This document shows, piece after piece, positions 12,523-27,644 of a DNA stretch of 64,000 nt. The notes under the pieces were generated by a model, which was not told the origin of the DNA, searched no databases, and saw only the letters and a program-made list of their open reading frames with translations. The stretch lies in the NCBI GenBank assembly GCA_012295275.1, contig CM022679.1, forward strand, positions 6,303,157 to 6,367,156, read 5' to 3'. Position 1 is the stretch's first letter; every line of letters begins with the position of its first letter. The translations under genes were made by a program, and so were the position numbers. This stretch comes from Chrysomallon squamiferum. Lineage: Eukaryota > Mollusca > Gastropoda > Neomphalida > Peltospiridae.

Positions 12523-15500
12523 CAAAAAACAAATAGTGGAGTAAATTGAAAAATCTTTACAAAGATAACTTTAAAAAGTAAATAATTATTGAACAGATTC
12601 AGCTTTTCTGAAAAACAGTAATGTGTACTTTAGAAGAACTCATTGCAGAATATATATATATCTCATACAGTTATCTTGTTCAAATATAAATTCAAACTAT
12701 GTATACATATCCCAGGGCAATACAGAAAGAGCAGGTGCTATAAAATAACTTTTTAAAAAAGATTCAGCTTAAGCCTTTATGTACTTACACATCCATATAA
12801 ATATTTAAATCAGAAATATTTATTCCAATTTACAGTCACTCATTTTGAATAAATCAATACTACCAGCATTTTAACTAAATATTACATAAAGTAAGCATTA
12901 CAAATTTACTGTTTTGCATGAAATAATACTGTCAGTGTTTTTAAACTGTAGCTACTTTCATAGTTTAACATAATAATTTAGGTTTAGTTTATTTTTAGAA
13001 CAAAGTCAATTTTATAAAAATAATGTGACCTATTTTACATTTTATAAATGTCCTTGGTATTCATTAATTTTGATTCATTATAAAAAAACAAATAAAAAAA
13101 AAACACAAAAAAAACCAAACAAATTTGATCAATAAATAAAGAAAAGAAAAGATAGCTTATTTTTTAAATTTGATTATTAATTGTTCTTATTTTGTTCCTT
13201 TATTTTTTTTTCTTTGGTTTTTCATATACACAACACATCAAAATAATAATCTTCAATTTGCAAAGATGTTTATGTGGTTTCTAAGGTAACTTAGTGAACA
13301 ACTGTAACTTTTTAAATTAAGTAATCTATAAAATAATGATGTTGTGTGGTTTAAGAGTGATCTTGATTTTCTGTCAAGATATAAAAATGAGAGTGAATGA
13401 CAGTAAATTTAATTTTTGTAAAAAAAGAAAGAGAAAAGAATAAACTTTATATTTAAAATAAATTAGATTTATAATGTTTTACATTACACTCAGGCTTTTT
13501 GAAACTTGGTAAGTACAGTATAATAAAAATAATAATTTTTTCTCAATTATTAATGCATATATTCAACAAGTTTATGGATTATTTTTAATGAAAAAATGTG
13601 AATTAAAATAAATGTTATGTTAAATTATTTAATATTACACAAAAAATATAAATAAACAATTAAAAACATTTATTTTTAACAAAAGCAATGCCATTGTATA
13701 AAAAGCTGCTTATTAAATCAAAACAAACATTAAGATAGATAAATGTAAAAACATGATAAAAGTAAATAAAAATAAAGAATCAGTACATCATAAATATAAA
13801 TATATTATCAACTAAAAGGATCTGTTAACAAAACAACAAATTAACAAACAAAAATTAACAAATAGTTTCAGAATTATTTGTTACAAACTTTTAACTTTTA
13901 TATTAACACTAACAATGATTTTCATATGGTTTTTAAAAACCTTTTGTAAAGTCAATTACAAACAGTTAAAATGAAAACAGGTCTGCAGCTCTGTGATAAA
14001 GGACATTTCAGAATCAATTCTCCTCAGTAGATCCATTTATTTTTTCAATGCCCCATGAAAATGCTGCTTCAGTTTAAAAATCATGACTGACATCGAAATA
14101 ACTATTAATAACATTTGTAGAGGATTTGAGATTTCATTAAATACATTTTTTTATATCTTCAAAATCAAAAAATTATAAAACTATTAATTATATTTGACAG
14201 GATAATTGTTGTTTTTTTATTATTGTAAAGGAATTTAAGAAATGGATAATATTTACTTTTTCAATAAATTTAATACAGTTATGTTTAAAAAGAGCTCCAC
14301 AAAGTATGGATTGTTAATGATAATATAATACATATTATTTATATTTCACATTGCATATTTACATAAAATAGCAAGAGATGAAGAATATTATATATATTTA
14401 AAGTAAAATATCCAACCAAAGCAGTAAATATAGAACAATTAATATTTCACAATTTTCAGTTTATCTTCAATTCACTGAATTTACAAAAGCAAATAAAATT
14501 AAATTAAAATAGTTTAAAATGCCCTAAAATTTAAATATTCAATAAAAACACTTTCAGAGCAAATATTGCAATTGATTTAAAATAACAGTTTACTTTAATA
14601 CTGTAAATAAGTTTTACAAAATATTAAAAATGACATTTCAGTATTGAAGTATAGTGCAATATTTGTGTAAAATAATGTTTTTATTATAATAATGAAATTT
14701 TTTGGTGGATGCTTCACAAACATGTAGAAAGTAGATATAAACATTTTCTAACAAATATTACAGATAGAGCTATTTGTTATGATAAAACCTGAAAGTGAAA
14801 ACCTGCTGCCAACATTTTATTATTATTATATACCAGCATATACCATCTCTTTTATATATATGAACTCTGAAGGTGAGACTGTAAAGAGATATTTTTCACT
14901 TTGTTTTCACTTTTTACTCTATCATAATGAAATTATTTTTAACAGGATTTAGGTGGAGTTTTTTGTTTGTTTAGTTGTTGTTTTTTGTTATTTTATACTC
15001 TTTAATAAGTAGCAGACAAATGATAATAATAATAATAATACAAATAATAAATTAAATTATGCTTTGGCACTGTAAAGAAACTGAAGTAAATACATTTTTA
15101 ACATGGTTTGTGGGGTTTTAGGTTTGTTTTATATTGAATTTTTGCCGTTTTCCTATCTTTCTTCCTTATTTTAAGAGAAAAAAAATTGGTAAACATTTAT
15201 GACATTTTATACTGCATAGTAACATTTTAAACAAAAAAATAATGTATTATTCCTACTAGTTCCTTGACTAATAGTGATATGTATGGATATATACAAATGT
15301 GGACCCCCATACATCTATGAAATATATTTCACAACAATGAAAAATCATTAACAGTAAATAAGTGTAAAATCAATGTGCATGTATTTTGAATTTCACTTCT
15401 AAAAGGCACATAAAGTATTACATACATAAGTATATCACAACCAGAAAATGTCACATCCTCTTCTATTCATGACTTATACAGTTCCTTTTTAAAACATCAA

Positions 15501-16469
15501 TGCTTCTTTTTTTTCTCATTCATGATTTGAAAATCTAAGAAAGATATATGTTTTATTGTTGATCTTTAACTTATAAAAAACACAAGCAAAAAAAATCTAA
15601 GAAAGAATACATTTCTTCACAAATCTTCAGTATTTCATTTAAAATTCCTACTTCATATCTTAAGACTTTCATGTCCTTCATCATCACAACAAATTTCACT
15701 TTTTTTTAATTAGCAGTAATCCAGCTAGTAAAAAGTACTTCTCTTCTTAAATCTTGTGAAATTTTCACTAAACAGCAAAGAAATTATTGTTTCATAATCC
15801 TTTGTACTATCAGTTACAAACATAAATTAGAAAAGATATTTTCATATCCTCATTTTTAACAAAGTTATTAATTTTGTTTTTGAAAAAGGGACTAGACTGC
15901 AGGCACTTCAGAAACAAAGATTGTTGTGATGCTTGGAAAAGTCAATATACATATGCTATATTAAGCCTTGATTTTCATTTAAATAGAACTAAATTATTTT
16001 GATAGCACTATATATATATATATATATATGTATATATGAACTGAATATAAGCATAAAAATAGTATTAATGTATATTAAACCAACAACAATGAAAAGAATA
16101 CCAAAAACATTGTGGTTATTTACAAGTTTCCAAATAATATTTTTGTTTTCTTGTTTTAGAAAATTCACTGAATTTCTCCACTCGTAACGTGTATGATTCC
16201 AACACTGAATAATATTAAACTGATTTGCATAAATTATACATTGCACAATCTGGTTTTCATCTTTGTTTCAATGATCCATTAAAATAAATCAGAAAAATCT
16301 TAGCTGTACTTGAAATAATCCAAGCAATATCTGATTTCTGAGATAATTTAAACAAAATAATTCCACTGAAATTATAATTAATAAAAAATAAAATTCTTTC
16401 TTTCCACAAAATAAATAAATAAATAAATAAATAAAATTATATTCAAGCTTTTTTTTTTGGATAAATGCT

Positions 16470-19007
16470 TTACAATGAAGTTTCTACTCTGTCTGGCTGG
16501 TCATCAACCAGCAAACTGCTTTGAACTGTGTTTCTCTGATCATTCTGAGTTTCAGTTTTTCCTGAACTAACAATATTAGAGCTGCCTGCTGCTGTTGAAG
16601 GGCCTCCTGCAGTTGAAGAAGTCAGTCCTGGATTATCTGTTGTAGTGGAATGTACACATGTTCCAGGCCAAATACTGACTTCAGCAGAAAGTGTTCTAGA
16701 TGTCCGAGAATTAACATCAGCATTTTCTGAGTTTGTTCCCAAGTCAGCATGAGATGTTTCAGAGATGCTAGTTGGCACAGAAGGTATTTCGGAAGAAGCA
16801 ACAGCAGAATCTGTGACTTCATTTTCATACTGGATTGTGTTGGTTTGCTGAGCAGATGCCACAATGGATGGATTTTGTTCAGGTCTCTCAGCACCATTCA
16901 CGACTTGAGCAATGTTTGGCTGGTTTGTTTCCTCACTATTCACAACACTAGGATCAGGTCCAGCAAAAGAAACATCACCTCCTGAAAGAGCATCAGGGCT
17001 CCCATCATCACTGACTACTAGTGATGGCAGAGGTGGCCGATGATGTCGACCAACCTGTGATCTATATGTTGGAGGTTGTGAATTAGGATAGTTTCCATCT
17101 TGTGGAAAGGCAATATGGATTCCTGAGTGTATGGTGCTGGCCCTTGACCTATAGGATGGTGGTGGGGAGCTCGGAAGACTGCAGTTATCAGGATTGACTC
17201 CATTCCCAGCCTGCATGCTTTGTTGCTGAGCTAAAGCTAGCTGCTGTTGATATTCTTGCATTGATGCCGCGTATGACGGGGGTGGCCTACGATACTGAAA
17301 CTCAGGATACACCACTCCTGAAAAAAAAAAATGTGTTTTTGTTTTAAAACAGATTTTGTATAGAAATAATTTATTAAAATATTTATTTCAAAGTACTGTT
17401 TTTTGTTTTTCCTTCATTCCTGCAATCATTAATTTAATCAGTAAAAGACATTGTTAATCAAGTATTGTTTTTATTTTGTTTAACTTAGTTTTTAATGATT
17501 CTGTGATTATTAGGATTTTGCTAATTAGTCTCAAACAAAATAAAATACACGAATCTCAAATGAGTAGTTTGGATTATTTAGTCAAAAATACATTTAAACA
17601 TATACACACACAAAGATACATACATATACATACATACACAAACATATGGACAGACGCAGATAGTTGAATGATAGCTATATAAGCATTAATCGGCAAATAC
17701 TTTTCTAAAACAGTAATTAAAATAAGAAATATTTGGTTATATTTTCAGGATAATAAAAAAAATGTTGGATTCTAACTATTAGCAAGTCTTAGAAAAAACA
17801 AACCACAAAGTTCACCAGGTACATTATCTAAAAAAAAAAAAAAAAAAAAAAAAAATCCTCCCAAAGACAAAACTAATTTAATCTGACCTCACAAAAACAT
17901 ATATACAACACCCATATTTCTTTTCTTTTTCTTCACAAGTCCGTGAACAAATCATTAATTTCACCCCTGTCAACATGACAGACATATGTGGACAAGAGGC
18001 CTGGTGTTAAATAAACATAAGACAGTGTTAAACTATCTTCACAACTGTGACAAATATGATGTCCTTTGTACAGCAGCACTCTCAAAATACTTATTAACCT
18101 AGATAGTATGAAGCTTTCTAGTGCACCAATACTATTTGTGCACTCATGCACTTACATACATATACTCACACACTAACACATAATACACACATGCACACAC
18201 ACATGCATGTAATGAACACAAGCATACATATACAATACTCACATATTTATACATGTATATACAATACATACATTATAAAGACAAATAAATTAAAAATATT
18301 CTCAGTATACAAGATACTCCATATATAAATCCACATTTAATTTATTTTCTTGTAAATGATATCCCACGTAGGCAAAGTGGAAAGACAACTGAGTTTGAAA
18401 TATAAGTCAGGAGTAGTTTGAATGTTAGTTTGTTATAAAGTTTGAATTTATCTGCTAGCACCTTTATTTCAGACAACAAGCCTTTTAAGCCAGTAATTTA
18501 TTCTTAAAGCTATCCACAACTATCTTTATGCATAATTATACATAATATTATTATTTTATTTAATCAACTATTCTTTCTTTAAATGAGCCAAATTTTTCAT
18601 TAGCAAAATCAAAACAAATAATGTTAATAATATTATTAATTTTATTTCTTAACATTATTATTTTGTTATTTATTTTGTATTGTTAGTTTTGTTGTTATTA
18701 CAGTATTTAAAGTCAATAATGAAAACATGTTCCTACCTCCATACCAGTTACCGTCTCTTGGTCGATAGGTTCGATGTCCACGGCGCTCTCTTCTTCTTCG
18801 GTAATCTCCCAGTCCAAACAGAGAATGAAGAGGTTCATGGCCTCTTGGTGTGCACTTCCATCCAACTCCTACAACTATGACTAACAGTACTCCAAGACCT
18901 AGAACAAAATAGTAACATAGGTAATTAAAATTTAATACAACTGATTTTTATTAATAAATGTATATATAAATAAATAAACAAACATACTGTGTCTGTGTGT
19001 GTGTGAG

Positions 19008-19058
<51 letters not shown>

Positions 19059-22000
19059 CTAACAGAGGCATTTATATATCTTCTTCCTGATATGATTTTT
19101 TTTATTTAAACATTAATGCCTTTAACTGTGCTATCTACAATTTTAAATGCATTTACATATTTATATTCCACCTTTGTTATGAAGGCTTAATTTCATTGCC
19201 TTAAAAGGAAATGAAAGAAGGGGTAAATAGAAAGTATTCAAAAATATGAATTATCATTACATGAAAATAATATACAATATATTTTCATTAATTCAAATTT
19301 TCCTTTATCCTACACTTACAAAACATTAAAACTTGCTAGTCATGTTTAATATATGGCCGGAATAAAATATTTAATCAATGAACCCCATTATCTTGATCTG
19401 AGTCATAACACTGAATTATAAACCAAAGGTGGAGAGTTTATAAACTCATGGCATGGATTGATTAATATTTGTTTAATGACATCTCAATACACTACAATAT
19501 TAACTGTTATTATGCATCTTTTTTTTTTTGTGAAGAGATGACATTTGAGAGCAAAGCCATCAATCTGTGGACTTTTCTTATTGATTGAGAGTAAAGAATA
19601 TTTTATATGGACTTCTACACAAAGAAAAGGTACTGACACACCAGCTGCTTGGCATGGCTAGTAATGGCCTATTGCACACCAATAGAAGACTGACATACAA
19701 CATGTTCCCAGTAAATGCTTTCAAGCTTGTTTATATTCACATTATGTTCTTTAAATATTAAAAGCATATGTGAAAACTTAATATTCAACATTATAAACAA
19801 ATCAAAGGAGCGAATTTAATATAAGATTCAAATAGTCTGATTATTAACAACAACAATAAATAAATAAAAAAAAATATTGTTGAAAAACAAACAACAAACA
19901 AACAAGCAATAAAAATCATTTACATTCATGGTTAGGAACTTTTTTTTTATATCACCATCTGGTAAGTCATTAAGCAAACAGATGGAACCACCTAATAGAA
20001 AAATAATTATCATTAACTATTATATATCTACAGGATGTCCAATAATTCTGAAATAATTAGGGAAAGGTAATTAATGTATATACTTTTTATGTACACATAT
20101 ATATTTTACACCCAACATGATTCATGGAGTGATTGATATGTGGTCTGCTATATGGAACAATACATCAAGTACCACGGTCACACTAAGCAAATTTAGTGAA
20201 TAGAAGCATTTATATTGTTGTTTTTATTACTTTTAATGGTTCTTTCTGCATCAGACTTTTCCATCTCTACACAATGAGTGTGTTAATAATTATTTTGTTC
20301 AATCACATGTAACAGAATAAATTACTTTAACCTTGATGTTGAAAAAAAAAAAAAAAATAATAAAAATAAATAAATAATATAACAGTTTGTTACAACAAAG
20401 GGGATAAACACTGATGATAATTATAAAATACCTCATGAACAAAACAAAAACAAAAACAAACAAACAAACAAAAAATAAAATAAAGTAAAATAAAATGTAT
20501 TTTTGTTTTGTTTTTTTTTGTTGTTATTTTTTTCTTTGGGTTTTTTTCAATATACAATTTCAGCTAAATCTAACAAGAGTACATTCAGATATATATTTAT
20601 ATATAAAATGCTTGTGTTTTATTATTTATTATCTGTTCATTTGTAATAAATATATTGAAATAAATAATTTGTTTTTTGGAAAAATATGATGAAATAAGCA
20701 ACCTTATAATGTTCCCTAACGATTTTTTAATTTTTGATTAATTTTTTTTTAAATGAAAACAAACAAAACAACATCCTTAAAGTCTATTCCAGATATATGT
20801 TTACTGTGCAAATTGTAATCAGTTAATGTAGATTTTCAGATATCTAACACGAATGTACAATTCAAACAGAAATGAAAACATAACTAACTGTAAACAGAAA
20901 GATAGATTTAGCACACTATTCTTTAACTCAGTGTATACAGAGTTCAAAAAAAAAAGAAGAAAAAAAAGATAAAAATTACATCTGTAATAAAGATTAAATA
21001 AGTCTTCATGACATTTCTTTAGAAATATTTTTTTCATTATCATTATTATTGAAATTTTAATGTAAATGTTTGATAAATGTTAAAAAAAATATCTCTTTGG
21101 TTCGTTTTTCTTTTCATCAAATGTCCTACATGAAGAGCTGTTCCTGTGATACTGTACATAAAAGAACCCTTGCTGCTAAATTACAAAGAGTAGCTCAGAG
21201 ATGAGTGATAAGCTGGGTTCCTGTTTCATGTCACCATCGTACCAAAAAAATATAAACTGTTAACATCTCAAAATCATCAATATTAAAATACACTGAGGTA
21301 TATAAACAAATATTTTTTCAAACTTTTATTTCATTAAAAATGTTACAAAGTCTAAACACAAAGAAAGGTATTTCCAATATGAATCAAGAATAGCACCATG
21401 CATTATCTTGATATTCAATACTAAACATGTTTCTAACAATGCTGTAATCACATGCAGCACAAGCCTGTTTGAAAAAAAATCAATATCACCTTTTCAAACA
21501 TCCTTGGCAAACATGAATCACGTGTAACACAAATGAAGATATTTTGTTGTTATCAAGATAGGAAAAAAAAACCCAAAATTAGAGAAAAAAGCAAAAACAA
21601 AAAAAACAGGGTTTAAAAACTGAAAAAGTCTATTACAAGCAGATTCTATACCAGTAAATGTCTACATGGTGAAACAGTTTTTAAAGTGTACAAAAAAAGA
21701 AAAAAAAAAAAAAAGAAAAAAAAAAAAAGAAAATTAAAATTATTAGTTATTACGATAAAAGATAAAATTTAAGTATTTCATATTTCACGATTCTGTTGAA
21801 TAGGCTTTTCTTTATTTGCATTTTCCCATACAGAAAAAAACTGAATTCTTTATAAATAGTGGTTAAAAAAGGAAATAGTCCAATAAGGATGATGGATCCT
21901 ACAATGTATCAAATCTCAGGATTCACAATAAGGAACCTTCTGCAAAACATGTTGCTATCAACAAATTTATACATAATTATATATAAATAACAATCACACA

Positions 22001-24918
22001 TAACTGACATATGACTGACTGTAATGCAGGGTTTAACTGAAGTAATTAAACAGATAATAATAATAAAAACAGGTATTACTTGTCAAGTGTGAGAAATAAC
22101 CATCATTGTCTGGTGTTAGTCACATAGTTAGGAAGTGAAATATGAGAAGTTTTAACTTTGAACCTGCTAGTTTATGAAGATTAACAGATAATATCAAATA
22201 TCAGGTATCCAGAACAACAGGTTTAATGCCATTGCTGAGGGCGTTGTCTTGGTTGGGATCATTGTTGTAGACCCAGTGGCCCAAAATGAAATCACAAACA
22301 TGATTCCCATTTTCAGAGGTTAAACAGCTGCAGACAGGGGTATCAACTGTGTTGTGTGTTTATAATTACAATGATAGTGTCTTACAGGATTTCACTGTCT
22401 TGCCCTGTTACCAAGTAAAAAATACAACTATGTTTATATTTGTGTTTGTGTCTGAGTGTGTATGTAACAGTATAGATGCATTTATGCATGTATGTATTGT
22501 TTATGTGGACAGTAATCTGCCTGTATATAATTAAACAGAACTACTTGGCTACATGTCACACTATAAACAGAAAATATATAGGCCTATGTACATAACTGTC
22601 TATCTGAAAATCTGCCAATAAAAAGAAAATTTGGTGGTTATAAAAATAAAAATAGTGATTTTGCTTGGAGATATGTTCTTGGCACTGTGTCAAGTATTCA
22701 AGTTTCTGTCTTTACACTAAGAATAATGATTATGTATGTTATTTATTTGTGAATAGAATGAAATAGTAATCCTGTCATCCTACAAAATCCAAAACAAACA
22801 AACAAACAAACAACAATAATTTATAAAAATTACACAAGTATAAGTAACAGTGAAGGTAATTTCTTGATCTATATAAATTCAAAAAAAAAGAAGATAAGTC
22901 CTGCTGTGCTGACAAGTGTTGACAATTAATTTTCAATCAATACCTGTTTCATTCATCTTCTCAAATGGTGCAATTAAACTCAGCGATATTGAAATAATTA
23001 ACTATTATTTTTTAATTTTGGTTTCCAAAGTGGGCCATGAAATAGATTACAATATTAAATGTTTAAATAAAAATATTATAATTACGGAAGCTCCTTTCCT
23101 AACTGATATTCGATTTTATTTTAATTTTTAAAATAGAATTAAAAAAATAGATTTTTCAAAACAAAACAAAAAATAATAACAATGATAATAATAATAAATA
23201 ATATTCACTATAAATACCAAATTAAATTTTTTAATTTCCACATATAAATTAACAATGAAGTATTTATTTCAGTATTTGTTTCTATTTTCAAACAGTATTT
23301 TGGAAACAATTTTATGTTGCCATGTTTTAACTGACTGGATGACTAACACATCTAATGCCCTCGGCAAAAACATACACACTGACTTCAAACACTCAGACTC
23401 AATTTATTGATTTGACTTCTGTAAACATTTATCCATAAATACAGTAAAAGATCCCAGTAAAGATCAGTAAGAAAGAATTTCACTAAAAACACAGTTAACA
23501 GTGTTTGTGTAATAAATAGAACATCTTTCCATACTTAAAATAATAAATATCTGTAATATAATATTTTTTTATATTACATTATCTGTTGATACTTCTTCCA
23601 CAAACTGCCTCTCAAACAAAAAAAGAAAGAAATGTTAATGTAATGACATCTCTGCACATATTTAACCAGTGTCTGTTACACTCACTGTAATAACTGTTTA
23701 TAAAAGGAAAAACCAGGAACATCCTGTCATCTACAGTAATTACTTATGTTTGCAAGTTAACATCTGATAATTACTTTTACCTAGACTACAGGAGTTCAAC
23801 TCGACTTCTAGAAAAGGAAGTAATCATAGCTGGTTATAACTTTCAAGATGAAGTAAGTTTCATTGTAACGTCAGAGAGAAAGAAAATAGATGTATTATAA
23901 AGCAAAAAAAACAGAAGAGATATACATATGCTAAAAATGATACAAAAAGGGTATCCCTTTGAATATATATATATACATGTAGTCTACTGAATGATATAAA
24001 CTGCAACTACTTTACATGAAATTATATGTGACATGACATAAAAGAAATGAAAACTATTCTTCAATAATTATTTCATTTTCAGAATATGTTTAAATATTTT
24101 AAACAGATATGGTAAAATGCTTTAAATATATGTTTATATGTATTTGGGTGTGTGTGAGTGTGTGTTGTTCATTATTGATTTAACAGCAAGAAATATTTTA
24201 TATCTACACCTTCCTTTAGACAGGAAAAAAATGCAAAGGCCTTATGTAAACAGATGTGAGATAGGGGGCTGGGTGTGAAATAGCCTGAAGCTGCACTGAA
24301 ATTTGTTATCTGTAACACCTTAGGCACTTGTTCTAATAACTGAACTACAGGCTGTTCCTTAAGTAAAATTTAAGATGATGATGATGATTTAAAAACAAAA
24401 TAAGACAAAAAAAAAACAAAAAACTCACAAACTATATCTGACATATATAATAAACAGGTTTTATGGAAAGATGGGTCAACCTGATATAGCAAGTGTATTG
24501 ATGTATATTTATATGTCACACTGAATAGAACATGAATAAAAGATTGTGTATAGTGGTTGGACAAAACATTTATTTTTGTAAAGAAAACCAGTCTCCAGTC
24601 CTGTATGTTATTAACTGACATAAATGGAGGATCTGTGCTCATGCTGATAAACAAGCTTATTTTTAATACATAATCTACAATAGTGCATGTTTTGTACATG
24701 ACAATATGCAGATGTTTAGTTTTTATCTCTTTATTAGATACTGTACCTGCATGTACCTGTACATGTCTGTATAAATTTTCTTAAAATAGATTATAATAAA
24801 AGACAAAAGTGGACATTTTTACATTATGAAAATTATTTGTATTTAAATAAACATTAATTAAAATATATCAAACAATTTATTTAGTTTGAATTTGTGTGGT
24901 TATAGACTGAATGACTGA

Positions 24919-24950
<32 letters not shown>

Positions 24951-26285
24951 TTTATTTATTATTATTTTTTGACCTGATATAGAGACTTTTACAACAGAAC
25001 AGCATATAAAGTATTTATAGGCAAAGTAATGAAAATTCAACAATGATCCAAACAAGACCATAAAAATTATCTTGACCAACTGTTAGATTAAACTATCGTT
25101 GGTCTAAAATATTTAACATCATAAATTATCATTAATACATGTCAGACTGCTCAAGAATCCATAACAATTTTTTCAAGTTTCACATGTTATAAAGAATACA
25201 TATATTTTTTTGTTTTCAAAATGCACCTAATAAAATCAATGACCTCCTGTTTGAAAAAATACTTTGTAATTGTCAACATGCAAACACATAACAGGCAAGT
25301 TTCCAGTAACATGTCATTTACTGGTAACACAACAAATAATGGGATATTAGTCTATCCATGACATTGCTATGGCAAACTTCATTTGTTCAAATAAAACTGC
25401 AGTATGAATTTATATAACTTATTAGCAAGGACCCTGATATCAGTGGTTTCTTCTTTTTCTTTTTTTTAAAGTAAAATTTAAAAAACATAATAATACTAAA
25501 ATAATTTTAAAATAAAATATGAAATAGAAAAAAATAAGAAAAAAATAGAAAAGAACTACATTTCCATCAGAAATCATTTTAAAAATAATAAAATAATAAC
25601 AGTAGAAAGAAAAACTGAAATATTACGTTGGACTTATATTTTAAAGAAAAAAAGAAACACGAAAAAAAAAAAATGAAAAAATACCTAAGTTACAACATTA
25701 TTATGAAGATTCAGTTATGCTGACAAGTATTCTGTTGAAACAGCAAGATACCAATTCACTATAATTACACAACAATTTTGAAGTTACAGAATAAAAATAT
25801 GTATGTGAATTTAACAACATTTATGTAGATTTGGCATCTTTAAATTCTGCTTGCTATCTGTTAAATTGCAGTAAAAGATATTTTAATCAAACATCTGTTC
25901 ATTCTATCTCTGGTGTGGTTAAAAATATAGATGAAAATTATCTCAGATTCTAATATATTTGTGAAATTTCACTGCATGCATGCAGTGTGTTGCAGCAGAT
26001 AAAGCATGTACACAGAAACTCTGACCCTGCTAACTGATAGAGCAAATACTGCAAATAAATGACAGCACAAACTTCACTGAAGCAGTAAGAAAGTGAATAA
26101 AGTCATCTCTTTCTTTAATCTCACAGTTAAGATGGTCTGCACTGTCATATTTTATCTGTATCAACTTCATTATACAAAAATTTGTAATTCTGTTATATTT
26201 ATTCTAGTCAATTTTTATTCTCAGTTTTGAGCCATATTTATAAATTTGTTAATAAAAAAAAATTGGAAATAAAATATTCTCTCTC

Positions 26286-26317
<32 letters not shown>

Positions 26318-27586
26318 GAGTCAGCCATAGACACCTGAAGAAAACTGAACTTTCTTTCATTAGGTAACACAACAGAAGAACAAATCTCAACAAAGCGTAT
26401 GAGATTTGTTTTGAAAGTGATTTGATCAAAAACATAGATCAACCTTGTAGTGGTCATCAACTGAAGCTTGTAATCCCTTTATTGGACATAATGTCAGCCA
26501 AGGGCACATTCCAGACTGTGTGTACATGTACATCAGCCAAACTAGATAATAAATAAACTGATCACCTAAAAGGAAAATATGACTTAAATGCATTTATCTA
26601 TGCAACAGGTGCATTTAAAAACTAACAATAGCAATAACAATGCATTACACAAAGTGCAACAGATAAAACACACCAAATAACTTCTTTCTTTTTTCATTTA
26701 TTACACAGCACTGCTGATTGTTAAAACCAATTGAAATTATTATGTGTTTGAACATAAAAAATAATGAAATGTTTTAAAAATAGCAATTTATATGTGTTTA
26801 AATACTTTTGTATGTAGACTGAACATAAAAATGGAGTAAAATAGATAGGTAACATACATCAGTATTAATGTTTATTTATTTATTTTACTATGGGAAACTT
26901 TTTTTTTACTGTAAACCAAAATAATCTGTAGTGAATTACTAAGTATATGCATATACATATTTATAAACAAAGATAAACTTCAAAATATCTAATCCCACAT
27001 TTGACCTCCTGCAAGTCTACTAATAGATTTTCAGCTGCTGTTATTTGTTTTAAGGCTTTAACTGGACAGGTAATCAATTACTAACAGGTAAATAACATTG
27101 TGATGTAATCCAAAGCCTGCTGACTTTGAGAAATTTGTTATTATTTATTACCTTACTTTAAGATCAAACTTACAAAGTTAAGTATCACAGTGAAATGCAA
27201 ACAATGTTTAGCTACTGATGTTTAAATTTTACCTGTTACCTTATAAAAAAAAATACTTCATGAAGATCTTTAATGGAAACTAATATTCAACATTAATGCT
27301 GGTATTTACAAACAGAGATATAGATTATGCTGGTGCATGTGTTATATGATTAGTCCTCAATGTATCCAAAAACATGTAACTAATTTCAGCTAGTGTTTCA
27401 AAAGTTTGATCTGCAACAAAAGCCAGTACAAATTGAATGAAAAAAAAGTTAATCAGCAAATATATGCAAAGTTGGACAAAATGAGTATTAATTTACTCTT
27501 TTTTTTTAAATGAGTAGTTTAGAACAACATTAATAAATATTACAGCTGTTATAAACTTGTTATTTGAAAAACAGAATACCTCATTT

Positions 27587-27644
<58 letters not shown>

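Larger units (their letters stand above)
8791..16469. other. Gene-free stretch downstream of the two-pass membrane protein gene
   Basis: About 7.7 kb with no convincing coding exon on either strand. It holds repeat relics (9055-9215, 10270-10390, 10560-10600, 11725-11840), microsatellites, two inverted repeats (9648-9702 and 9778-9875), and a poly-A run at 12494-12522. The part nearest 16469 must include the 3' UTR of the minus-strand gene, but its end cannot be placed because TTTATT (AATAAA on the minus strand) is common. Confidence 0.5.

Noticed and set aside
16622-16897. Open frames opposite or out of frame in the last exon of the two-pass membrane protein gene
   Set aside because: They are shadows of the long real frame, which is GC-rich and so has few stops in other frames.
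17933-18151. 72-codon minus-strand open frame in the last intron of the two-pass membrane protein gene
   Set aside because: Composition is mildly coding-like, but it lies inside an intron next to a poly-A run and has no good splice context; more likely a transposon relic.
24370-24699. 109-codon minus-strand open frame
   Set aside because: Low-complexity hydrophobic sequence, no domain, no conserved context; expected by chance in this length.
26450-26560. GC-richer island in the large intron as an exon
   Set aside because: The minus-strand reading stays open for about 40 codons but has no convincing donor and no phase-compatible partner; kept as an unidentified relic.
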